From NCBI GenBank assembly GCA_949825045.1, contig OX463822.1, positions 3,477,001 through 3,541,000 of the forward strand: DNA of 64,000 nt, given 5' to 3'. Numbering within the stretch: position 1 is the stretch's first letter; every line of letters begins with the position of its first letter. This document shows, one piece after another, positions 10,516-19,541 of this stretch. The DNA comes from Argyresthia goedartella. Its lineage: Eukaryota; Arthropoda; Insecta; Lepidoptera; Argyresthiidae. The notes under the pieces are model-generated. The model made no database searches. It was not told the DNA's origin and saw only the letters and a list, made by a program, of their open reading frames with translations. The position numbers and the translations under genes are program-made.

Positions 10516-13224
10516 GAAAGGATCTAATTAACACTTAATGTGCAAATTTGGAAAAATGCATTGAAATCAATCACATATTTTATCAAATAATTTATCAGAA
10601 TTGTTGTGGTTGATTTCAATGTTTTTATTTATTAAAACGCTAGACGTCATGTCATATTGAATTAAATGTACACGTCATTCGTCTCGGTACTTCCCTTGAT
10701 GTCGCCCGTTACGGGTGCTCTTTTTGTGATATTTCTGACGACTACGGAGTTATGTTACCTCTTGTGATTTGGACGGTGATATTATCTGAATTGATAACTA
10801 TCGGCTACTTTTTAAGGACTTCAATTTGCATACGATCAGATGTATGTCTGTTGGTCTTTTGACCAGGTACGTCTCTAAATATTTTGTAAATGTTTTATAA
10901 TGAAACAAAAAGTGAAGTTTCAGCAAATTATAGTACAAACTAAATAATTTCGTATAACTTGGTACTCGTTCAGCAATTTTTTTTTGCTTAGAGGGAGCCA
11001 GAGTCGTAAAGACATCTGTTTACATTGCTCTTCAAATAAAATTCTAAAACCGTGATTAAAAAAAATAAGTATTGACCTTTTGGCCATTGACCTTGACCTT
11101 GAACTCGACCTTTCGTGTATATTTTGCAGAAAATTCTCAGTTTTGTAATTTTTTACGTTCGATATCATGCAAAGTTCATTGGCCTTGATCTTGAAATTGA
11201 CCTTTTGTGCATTTTTCGGTAAATAATTAGGAGGGGTACCCCTTCACCCTGAGATCCTCCCATGACTTCCAAGCAAAGGTGAGAAGAATAACTTTTTATA
11301 ATCTTAGATATTATCTCAAGATGTAAAATTATATTGTTCGCCATACTTTGTCTATGAGCCCGTTCACACTGGTGGTATAAATATTAATAACACAATAGAA
11401 AAAAAAACATGCAAAACAAAATACATCTTGCTTAAGCTAGTATTATATCCCATAGTTTGTAAGCACATAGTAAGTGTTAGACTTATTGAATTATTTATCT
11501 ATCTTTCATGCTAAAGACGCTCCGTTTTATAATAAGTACCGTTTTCTTGTCTGTAACGGCAAGAGCGCTTCACAATTTCGGTAAAAGTGAGGGCGGTAGC
11601 AACATTCAACACATGTATTTGATACAGTTGCTAATTCAACGCCTTCCTTTAGTCGACAAATTATGTTCAAGTTGAATGATAAAGCTGACGACAGATAAGC
11701 AGTGCACCCCACGGAACAAACACTTCAGTAAATCCAATCTAAAGCGACACCATTTACAAAACCGTTTCTCGTATCGGAACAGTCTGGTTACCGAAAAAAT
11801 CGACGAAGACCCACTTCAAAAATGAAATTCTGATTAAATTTCGAGTGCTCTGGCTTTTCACCAGATCACTTATTTTCCTTTATCTCACGAAGCAGTCATA
11901 ACGGATGATCCTGTTAAGGAAACTGATACGGAAAAAAAATTACGATAAATATAAAGATGAGGGAACCTGTAAAGGCAACAATTTGTGGCGTTGAATCTTT
12001 TCTATTCGACACAAAGTAAGGTTAAGATTAGTAATTGTCTGATATCTCTAGATATATTCCCAACTTATTAAACAAATTTGAAGTTTTCACCTGCCTAATT
12101 TCAGAAAAATGGTGAAAGATACTAAAAGTGATACCTAATATATATTTTATATAATTTTGATACATTTGTATCATAACCCCTCCATTTTTTATGTTTTTGG
12201 AAGGGTCGCGGTTTCAAACCTTATGCCATGGTACCAAGGGTACAATAACGTTTATTCAAGTATTTTTGTTGCGTAACAAATGGTGAAAAGTATTAAAAGT
12301 AAATTTTACCTTTCCGATCGCTGCAGCGGGCTACAACTACAACTAGAAAAATCTCGACTTGGATAATATTTCATGTTAGGAAAGTTGCAACTTGGCACAA
12401 CACGACACTGCACTAAGAACTCTGTGAAACTCAATAGAGCAGTTATGGCAAAGAACATTCACCGCTGGAACCACAATATCCTCTTACAAAACATGAAAAA
12501 CAAGTATCAGTAAAGGTAAATATAAAATAAATAAAAAAGGCAATTTAAGTTCAATGGATTGATGGTAATATAATAAAGGCCTTTCACAGTCACAATAAAC
12601 ACTATATTACAGATAAATCATATTTAGGATCTAAAATAGCAGACAAATCTGTTAAATAGAACTTAAAGGGACTTTTTGAAACAACGACCTTCCAGCTATA
12701 AACCTCACCATCGAAGCCTTCATGAAAATGAAATTTGACACTACAAAAAAATAGTCACCGTCAAGAAAGTACACCGAAGCAAATAATAAATCCACCTAAT
12801 TTACTTTGAAGAAGTGCATTAAAAAACAATGTTTAATTTCTCATACATTTTAATACATGTACAGTCGTGTTCAAAATCGTATTTGGGTGAACCCTAATAA
12901 ACCGGTTCATACGGCTTGAGCTTCGTGGTCTAGTGGTTTCATGCAGAATAAATATTCTAAAAAGAACAATTAAACATACATACTTAGTTTGAATTATCTC
13001 ACTGTTTTCACTTCGAAACTTCTGGAGTTAGATGATAAGCTGAATCCATATTTCTCAGCAGCCCTCACCACTCTGCCAGAACGTGTGACATATTGAGTAT
13101 TTTGATTATTCGCAATACTATTTCTAATAGAATTAGAAAGGCCATAAAAGTAATAAAGGGATGTTTTATTGTTTACATATTATTAGATTTATAAAGCTTT
13201 AAATGAAAAATTATAATTTAGTAA
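10516..13224. other. Unassigned DNA
   Basis: I see no gene. A patch at about 11090-11230 repeats GACCTTGA-type words several times (GACCTTGACCTTGAACTCG, then GCCTTGATCTTGAAATTGACC), an old local duplication. About 12180-12235 holds an inverted copy of the module also seen near 1898 and 21703. A truncated SINE-like head (TGGTCTAGTGGTTTCATGC) lies near 12926. The open frames at 10920-11168 and 11527-11712 show no domain. Confidence 0.5.
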
Positions 13225-13500
13225 AAAAAATGTGCCAGATCTCTGCCGCTGTCGCTGGGCAAGATTTCCCAGAAGGCTGGCGGCTTTGCCTCGGCTAGAG
13301 CCGTTGCCCGAGATAGGCTCCAGCCCTCTGGTCACTCGAGGCGTCGATCAGGCGTGAGGTCAGTTCCTTGAACAAGGCTAGAGCCTCGCCCTATAGGCCG
13401 TGGGTTTCGACTCCAAAGGGCATAAATATGTAGGCCTGTCCGATGGCTGCATATTTGCGCCTCTTGATAGCCCTGCCTTGCGGGTGGTCGCCTGTATAAA
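13225..13500 (-). pseudogene. Degenerate retroelement polyprotein tail
   Basis: This GC-rich island, read on the minus strand, gives KYAAIGQAYIFMPFGVETHG, then a stop, then GEALALFKELTSRLIDAS and RAGAYLGQRL. I recognise the pattern (an F-P-F-VET block followed by RAG.YL.QR) as a conserved tail found after the reverse transcriptase of some invertebrate retroelements. This is memory of a family pattern without alignment. Stops interrupt it and nothing of the polymerase is present. The opposite strand near 13568-13604 reads PFGLKN, a motif of Ty3-type reverse transcriptases, but too little surrounds it to call. Confidence 0.35.
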
Positions 13501-13618
13501 GGGCTGCGTCTGCGCCAGTGTAGCGCCAAACATTGCGTCCCAGACAAACTACCACCCATTTTTCCATGAGTTAACTGTCATCCCGTTTGGCCTTAAAAAT
13601 ATATAAAAAAAAAAGTTT

Positions 13619-13644
13619 GATAACCAGTAGCAGTACTGGTTATC
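13619..13644. repeat. Perfect 11-bp inverted repeat
   Basis: GATAACCAGTA at 13619-13629 and its reverse complement at 13634-13644 flank a four-base loop (GCAG). A short A-run precedes it. The function is unknown. Confidence 0.85.
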
Positions 13645-14039
13645 ACGCGACTCTTCTTATTAATCTAGTTAAATTGTCTTTTCGACCCAAAGTGCTGACT
13701 GTCAACGCTTTGTCAGCAACAATGTTGTAGGTAGAGAACGCTTTCTGGAAGTTACTAGTAGAGACCATGGGAATGATTCATTAGTCATCTTGACTCCGTA
13801 TAGTAGACATTTCTTAAAACGTCTGAACAATTCTTACAAGTAGGCTAAGTTCTAGTTGTCAGCTCTCAAAACCATAGTCATCATAAAGTCATCATAAGTA
13901 GATCTAAGGATTTAATAAAATCTTGTGTAAGGATTTAATAAAGCTTTTGAATACGCTCCAAAACTTTTAAAATACCTATACCTGCCTGCCAAAAAACAAT
14001 TGTTACCACGAGAATAATACCACCTTTAGGCCCCTCCCG
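13645..14039. other. Unassigned DNA
   Basis: AT-rich sequence with no supported gene. It contains short internal duplications (GGATTTAATAAA at about 13910 and 13929; GTCATCATAA near 13878). Confidence 0.45.
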
Positions 14040-14533
14040 GCCCGGGTTGGTACGTTTTTATTTCGGTACCGCCTCTGTATCGAATGAACTCTCATTTAAT
14101 AACATGTTCGGTAATTATTATCTAAAGATTCGGTACAGAGCCAGTATTTTAACTGAATACTAGTTTACACTAGTTTATCATCGTACCTACTAGCATAGGA
14201 GATAGACGTGTTGCTTTATCCTCTCACTTCTAAATTCAAATTAAGTGTTAAAAAACTAATCTAGTGCTAAATAAACTTTAACAAAACAAAGCAAATACCG
14301 CCCGGAACAAAGTGAATAAAAAAGTGCCAAGTGTTTCGTCGTTTTAAGCCGTATTTTGTGCCAAACATCATTCAAATCAGCCGTTTGGATGTGAACGGAT
14401 AGTGTGAAATAGTCAACAGACCGGTTTCGGATCGTCTAGTCGAGGCGCTACAAGGTCAAGCTGTTGCTGTGCCGACAACAGTGACTCGGCTCAATACGCA
14501 CCAGATTTTCGCATGAGCTTTTAAGTATCACCG

Positions 14534-14650
14534 TGGTTCAACTGTACACCGTCTGCTTCGTACGCACTAGACACGAGTTCGATCCCAAGCCTTACCATCG
14601 TTTTTTGTTTTTTGTTTGCGTTGCACGTAGTTCGCCACGAGTTCGAGTCC
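14534..14650 (+). promoter_or_regulatory. Pol III-like A box and duplicated B boxes in LINE I 5' UTR
   Basis: TGGTTCAACTG at 14534-14544 fits an A box. GAGTTCGATCCC at 14575-14586 and GAGTTCGAGTCC at 14639-14650 fit B boxes. The second lies in a 64-base imperfect direct repeat of the first. T-runs follow each (14601-14606 and the long run from about 14666), which would stop polymerase III. The boxes sit just upstream of the ORF1 start. They could be a captured tRNA head or the element's own internal promoter. Confidence 0.45.
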
Positions 14651-14733
14651 AAGCCACACCATTCATTTTTTTTTTTTTTTTTTTAATTTTTTATTGTTTT
14701 TTTTTTTTTTCTTTTTTAACTGAATATATTACT

Positions 14734-15951
14734 ATGCCTGCCAAGTGCGATGCATGTGGTAAATTTATTGCTGCAGCCGAAACTATGGGCTGCTTAACTT
14801 GCACTCGAGTTTACCATTATCAGTGCATCAATGTATCGCCAGAGGATTTCAAAAAATTAACTAAAGCTGACCGTACCCAGTCACAATGCGTCTCATGCAA
14901 AATCGAGGAGAGGAAACTGCGCCGGACTTCACAAGGCACCCAAGACCCCGCTGTCGTTGGAATCAGAACTACAGTCACCGACTCAGCTGTCACCACACCC
15001 AACTTCAAAGATGTTGACTCGGCCGCCACTACAGATGTCGCCTCGGCCGCCACTACAGATGTCGCCTCGGCCGCCTCTACAGATGTCACCCCGGCCCTCA
15101 ACTCCATGCCGGTCACCAGTACAGCCGATGCTGGCGCCACCAATACGCCGCCGCCCGCTGCGTCTCTACTCCACCCCGAAACCGAGAACTTCAGCAATAC
15201 GTCCACCTCGAGGAACATCGCAGCTAATGGAGTGTTTCTCGCGGACCTGGAGACACGCCTGGAGAAACTAATTCTTAAGGGTAACGAGACGTTGAAGGCG
15301 GAAATACGCGAGATACTCAAGGCAGAGATTGCTACTCACGTGGCAAGTCTTACCGCTGAGCTGGATGGCAGAATAGCGGAGGTGGAATTCCAATGCAGTA
15401 AGATCTGTGAGCTCGAGAAGAACCTCCAGGCCTCACAGGAGCGGGTTGCTGTGCTTGAAAACGAGTTCGGCACACATCAGCAGTGGCTCCGAATGAATAA
15501 CCTGGAGATTTCGGGTGTTCCGGAACTAAACAATGAGTCAGTGTCTAACGTCGCCATTCAAATCGCAAGCCACGCGGGAGTTACGCTGCAGCCTGGCGAC
15601 ATAGAGTTCGCGCACCGCGTTCAGCCAGTGAAGACGGTCCCTGGGCGCCCAAAAAACATCATTGTGAAACTGAGGCAGCGCTTACACAAGGATGAAATAA
15701 TGTCCGGCCTGCGAAAGACTAAAGGCGTAACAAGTTCGGACATTGGATTTGCTGGAGAAGCCAGAAAAGTCTATGTCCATGATCACCTTACACCGACTAA
15801 TAAAAACCTGCTTAAGGACTGTAAAGACTGGTGTCAAAAACTTAATTACACTTATGTTTGGGTTAAGCATTGCAATATTTACGTCCGAAAAGCTATTAAT
15901 TGTCCTCAGATACATATAAGAAGCTCAAGGGATTTTGTCAAAATAGTATGA
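14734..15951 (+). CDS. LINE I ORF1: PHD finger, coiled coil and FP-like domain
   Basis: A 405-residue protein. The start is the ATG at 14734 because it begins directly at the finger; the frame is open further upstream, to 14533, but that part is poly-Phe noise from a T-run and has no ATG. Residues 5-55 form a C4HC3 PHD finger (C5, C8, C20, C23, H28, C31, C52, C55). An Ala/Thr/Asp-rich linker has a 24-base repeat in three copies. About 225-310 is a charged coiled coil (LEKLILKGNETLKAEIREIL). About 315-405 is an FP-like nucleic-acid-binding domain (MNNLEISGVPE, EFAHRVQPV, KVYVHDHLTPTNKNLL). In family members ORF1 coats the RNA and acts with ORF2 in the retrotransposition particle. Reading frame and domains are complete. 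Confidence 0.9.
   Translation: MPAKCDACGKFIAAAETMGCLTCTRVYHYQCINVSPEDFKKLTKADRTQSQCVSCKIEERKLRRTSQGTQDPAVVGIRTTVTDSAVTTPNFKDVDSAATTDVASAATTDVASAASTDVTPALNSMPVTSTADAGATNTPPPAASLLHPETENFSNTSTSRNIAANGVFLADLETRLEKLILKGNETLKAEIREILKAEIATHVASLTAELDGRIAEVEFQCSKICELEKNLQASQERVAVLENEFGTHQQWLRMNNLEISGVPELNNESVSNVAIQIASHAGVTLQPGDIEFAHRVQPVKTVPGRPKNIIVKLRQRLHKDEIMSGLRKTKGVTSSDIGFAGEARKVYVHDHLTPTNKNLLKDCKDWCQKLNYTYVWVKHCNIYVRKAINCPQIHIRSSRDFVKIV
15018..15089 (+). repeat. 24-bp tandem repeat inside ORF1, three copies
   Basis: Units at 15018-15041, 15042-15065 and 15066-15089 read CTCGGCCGCC, then A/TCTACAGATGTC. They encode an SAATTDVA-type octapeptide in the linker between the PHD finger and the coiled coil. 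Being in frame, copy number can vary without breaking the protein. Confidence 0.95.
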
Positions 15952-16164
15952 TCAGCTATTTATTTCTAGGTCAAAATATTTCTTTTACCGAAAATTATAC
16001 CCACCAACTCACTACACTTTCATACACACAACCACCACTCCTTACACATCCTTATACAACACACACAAACCCATCCGTCTCACACCCCTCCCATCTAATT
16101 AATTATACTACGACGACAAACGAGTATTTCCAGCAATTACCTGACTCCATCTATACTATAATCT

Positions 16165-19116
16165 TTGTTCTATATATACCAACTTATATTCAATTCTAAT
16201 CTCAATATTTACTATCAAAATACTCGTGGACTTAGAAGTAAACTACATACCCTTTACCAAAACATTCTAAGCGATGATTTCGACATTATCTCCATTACCG
16301 AGACCTGGTTATTAGATAGCATTCTAGATACAGAAATCTGCGATAGTAGATACGACGTATTTAGAATCGATAGAAACCGCACTCTCTGTGGAAAACGAGA
16401 TGGAGGCGGAGTTATGATCTTGGTCCGGTCTTCGCTAGGCGCCAAAGCTCGCCCAGAGTGGTCACAGGATGGAGTTGAATGTCTCTGGGTGACGATTCCG
16501 GCCGACAACCTGCGAATGCACGCTGGTAGCATCGACTCTGCTATCTCCAATCAGGATCTACACATGTGTACCGCATATGCCCCACCTGATTCGCGGTTCT
16601 CTAAAACTTTAGCGAATGATTTACGTCAAATCAATTTACTACTAAATAAGGTTCTCTCTCAATCCCCTAATGCACATATTTTAATAACTGGCGACTTTAA
16701 TATGCCCAACATTGTGTGGAGCTCGGACGGCTACACCACACAACTTCATCAAGGTTCCGTAGAGATTCAAGATGCCAGTGCCAGTCTTTTAGAGACATTC
16801 TCTATCTGGAACCTACAACAATCAAACTTCATTAAAAATTCCAGTGGCAATATCTTGGATCTGATTGTTTCTAGTTTTCCGGCAGATGTCAAGACTTCTC
16901 AAAACCCTCTTAGCAGGGTTGATAAATATCACCCGCCACTTGAAATCACAATTAAGGACATCTTTGCTGGACCACTGGTGGAATCGAATTGCACTAAATA
17001 TAGATTTCGCAAAGGTAACTATGATGAAGTCAACAGGTTGCTAATGGATGTTGACTGGGATAAATCACTCTGTGTTTCTGACTTGGACCACGCTATATCC
17101 ATTTTTAACGACAAACTTACCGATATTATTACAAAATGTATACCGTTAGACACTCGTCATAAGAAATGTAACTATCCAGTTTGGTATAGCACACCGTTAC
17201 TTAAAATAATACACGAGAAAAGCAGAGCTCACGCAAAATGGAAACGTTTCGGCAATCCCCGTGATTACGACGAATTCTCTTTGCTTCGGAGTCGACAAAA
17301 GTTCTTTCACGATCAATGCTTTAAAAAGTATATCGCATCAATTCAACAGAACATAAAATCCGACCCGAAACAACTATGGGCGTACGTCAGAGCACGTCGT
17401 GGCAGTTCGGCCTATCCGAAGAAATTCGAGCACAACAACAGCACTTACGAAAAGGGTGAAGACATATGTGCCGGGTTTAACAATTTCTTCTCTTCAGTAT
17501 TTATCAAACCTGCAGCCACTTACGTGGATAAAGAGTTAGATCCTCCTTATTGTGATGATGGTAGTATTGTGAGCACCATACAAAGTACACCCGAATCGGT
17601 GGTAAAATACTTGTCACTCTTAGATCCCAACGGTGGGGCCGGTAGTGATGGAATCCCCCCATATTTTATTGTCAGGTCCGCCAAGAGTCTCTCCATTCCA
17701 CTTAACATTCTATTTAACATTTCCATTAAAAAGGGTACATTCCCAACCAAGTGGAAAGAGGCTCTTGTGGTACCTATACATAAGAAAGGTTCTAAGCTAC
17801 CTATTTCAAATTATCGCCCCATCTCAATTCTTAACATATTCGGTAAGGTGTTTGAGAGAATTGTTTATGACACTATCTATGGAACATTAGCAAAAGGAAT
17901 TCCCCCGCAACAGCATGGCTTTTTGAAGGGCCGTTCTACCGTCTCGAATCTTGCAGAATTTGTACATTATGTCCTCCGAGCAATGGATGGCAGGATGCAG
18001 GTTGACGTGGTCTACACGGACTTTGAAAAAGCTTTTGATCGTGTGGACCACGTCATCCTGCTCCGTAAGCTTTATAGGTTGGGTCTTCGTGGAGATATTT
18101 ACAGGTGGGTCTCGTCCTATGTGTCTAATAGATGTCAAGCGGTTGTGCTTGGTGGTTTCAGGTCAGATTTTGTGAGCGTTTCTTCTGGTGTTCCACAAGG
18201 ATCACATCTGGGTCCGTTATTTTATAATGCATACCTATACGATATATATACAGTATTTAAAAATTGCCAATTTATAATGTATGCTGATGACAAAAAGATA
18301 TTTGCTAAAATACGTAGCGTTAATGACTGCATTGGATTGCAGGACGATCTGGACCGGCTCTCTGAGTATTACTTCAACAATCGCATTAATGTCAACATCT
18401 CCAAGTGCCTTCAGATCTCCTTCACTCGCAGTCCAAACCCAATTGTCCATACATACTGCTTTAAGGATCAAGTAATAGCACGCGTTAACACTGTCCGCGA
18501 CTTGGGCGTGACCCTCGACGCTAAACTTACTTTCGATCAACACATAGACGACATCGCCAACCGCGCCTACAGAAATCTGGGATTTATATTTCGTACGTGT
18601 GCTGCGTTCAATGATATTACATGCATAAGGGTCCTCTATTTTGCCTACGTGCGTAGTATTTTGGAATACGCCAGCGCTGTTTGGTGCCCACAATACATTA
18701 CACACAAAGATCGATTGGAGGGTATCCAGAGAAAATTTGTCCGTTATTTGGACTACCGAACTAAACGTAAAAACTGCGACTACCTTACCTCCTGTAAATA
18801 TCATCATGTGATGGATCTTAATAATCGTAGAATGGCTCTCGATATGTCTGTCCTGCACGACATTCTCAGCGGTCGTATTGATAGTACCACCCTTGTCGAA
18901 TTGGTTGGCTATCGCGCTGCCACCACACGCACGCGCCACTCGGTAAACTTAATGTTCCACACACCCAACGTTAATACTAAATACGCCCAAAACTCCCCTT
19001 TACTTCGTATCCTAAACTTATACAATAAACGGTTCAGTTCTATTGACCCATTTGATTGTACAAGGAACACATTCAAGAGTCGAACTATGAAGTTACTCAG
19101 TCACTCAAGCACTTAA
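16165..19116 (+). CDS. LINE I ORF2: APE endonuclease and reverse transcriptase
   Basis: An open frame of 983 codons. The endonuclease starts at about residue 14 (NIYYQNTRGLRSK), with ISITETWLL, GDFN at 176-179, GNILDLIVS and a YHPPLEI block in the place of the SDH-type histidine motif. The reverse transcriptase has NYRPISILNIFGK, YTDFEKAFDRVDH, SSGVPQGSHLGPLF and the catalytic MYADDKK (YADD at 706-709). A thumb and cysteine-bearing C-terminal tail follow (CDYLTSCKYHH). All catalytic landmarks are present. The first codon is TTG directly after a stop at 16159-16161, and no in-frame ATG precedes the endonuclease. Translation must start at a non-AUG codon, by reinitiation, or from an ATG lost in this copy. 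It would nick target DNA and reverse-transcribe the element. Confidence 0.92.
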   Translation: MFYIYQLIFNSNLNIYYQNTRGLRSKLHTLYQNILSDDFDIISITETWLLDSILDTEICDSRYDVFRIDRNRTLCGKRDGGGVMILVRSSLGAKARPEWSQDGVECLWVTIPADNLRMHAGSIDSAISNQDLHMCTAYAPPDSRFSKTLANDLRQINLLLNKVLSQSPNAHILITGDFNMPNIVWSSDGYTTQLHQGSVEIQDASASLLETFSIWNLQQSNFIKNSSGNILDLIVSSFPADVKTSQNPLSRVDKYHPPLEITIKDIFAGPLVESNCTKYRFRKGNYDEVNRLLMDVDWDKSLCVSDLDHAISIFNDKLTDIITKCIPLDTRHKKCNYPVWYSTPLLKIIHEKSRAHAKWKRFGNPRDYDEFSLLRSRQKFFHDQCFKKYIASIQQNIKSDPKQLWAYVRARRGSSAYPKKFEHNNSTYEKGEDICAGFNNFFSSVFIKPAATYVDKELDPPYCDDGSIVSTIQSTPESVVKYLSLLDPNGGAGSDGIPPYFIVRSAKSLSIPLNILFNISIKKGTFPTKWKEALVVPIHKKGSKLPISNYRPISILNIFGKVFERIVYDTIYGTLAKGIPPQQHGFLKGRSTVSNLAEFVHYVLRAMDGRMQVDVVYTDFEKAFDRVDHVILLRKLYRLGLRGDIYRWVSSYVSNRCQAVVLGGFRSDFVSVSSGVPQGSHLGPLFYNAYLYDIYTVFKNCQFIMYADDKKIFAKIRSVNDCIGLQDDLDRLSEYYFNNRINVNISKCLQISFTRSPNPIVHTYCFKDQVIARVNTVRDLGVTLDAKLTFDQHIDDIANRAYRNLGFIFRTCAAFNDITCIRVLYFAYVRSILEYASAVWCPQYITHKDRLEGIQRKFVRYLDYRTKRKNCDYLTSCKYHHVMDLNNRRMALDMSVLHDILSGRIDSTTLVELVGYRAATTRTRHSVNLMFHTPNVNTKYAQNSPLLRILNLYNKRFSSIDPFDCTRNTFKSRTMKLLSHSST

Positions 19117-19501
19117 TATTATAATCCCCATCCCTTTCCCTCCCCTCCTCCCCTTCCTCAACATTCAAAATCACTAGGGCTACATATCTCACTATCTTTC
19201 TCCAATACACCATCACATACACTCCACATATCACACATCACACTCGTCCAACACTCTAATTCTAATCTTACTTAATTATATTTTGTTTTGTTTCTCCTCA
19301 ATAACCAAATTTATACATTGTTCGTGCTTTCACTATCATTATATAAATACATGTTTAAACCTTTAACCTTATAAATTGCAAACGTTTTAGTTCCTAAACT
19401 TATATATATTTGTATATCGGTGGACATCTGTTATTGGCCTGCTTCACTGTACTGTTTTGTATTGTTATATTTTTACTGTAATGTGCTGTTGATGTCCCAA
19501 A

Positions 19502-19506
19502 TAAAA

Positions 19507-19537
<31 letters not shown>

Positions 19538-19541
19538 ATAC
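19502..19541 (+). repeat. (TAAA)n tail of LINE I
   Basis: About nine AAAT/TAAA units close the element, as in LINE C. A tetranucleotide tail in place of poly(A) is common in CR1/Jockey-group LINEs. Confidence 0.9.

Larger units (their letters stand above)
14040..19541 (+). mobile_element. Near-intact non-LTR retrotransposon (LINE I, PHD-type ORF1)
   Basis: The complete layout is a 5' UTR with tRNA-like promoter boxes, an ORF1 with PHD finger and coiled coil (14734-15951), a gap of about 210 bases, an ORF2 with endonuclease and reverse transcriptase (16165-19116), a 3' UTR of about 385 bases, and a tail of (TAAA)n ending near 19541. Both ORFs are free of stops and frameshifts, unlike every other LINE here. 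PHD and esterase ORF1 domains are known from CR1-like elements, so a CR1/Daphne-like clade is likely. The 5' edge is only estimated from the change in base composition near 14040. LINE C at 35533-38024 is a related but deleted element. Confidence 0.88.

Noticed and set aside
12861..12890. CAGTCGTGTTCAAAA resembling a Tc1/mariner terminal repeat
   Set aside because: I found no inverted partner within a few kilobases and no transposase remnant.
13530..13605. PFGLKN motif of a Ty3-type reverse transcriptase on the plus strand
   Set aside because: It is a single motif with stops around it and no partner domains. The other strand gives a better, though still weak, retroelement reading.
14533..14733. 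Upstream extension of LINE I ORF1
   Set aside because: It starts at GTG and reads poly-Phe from a T-run. The PHD finger begins exactly at the downstream ATG 14734.
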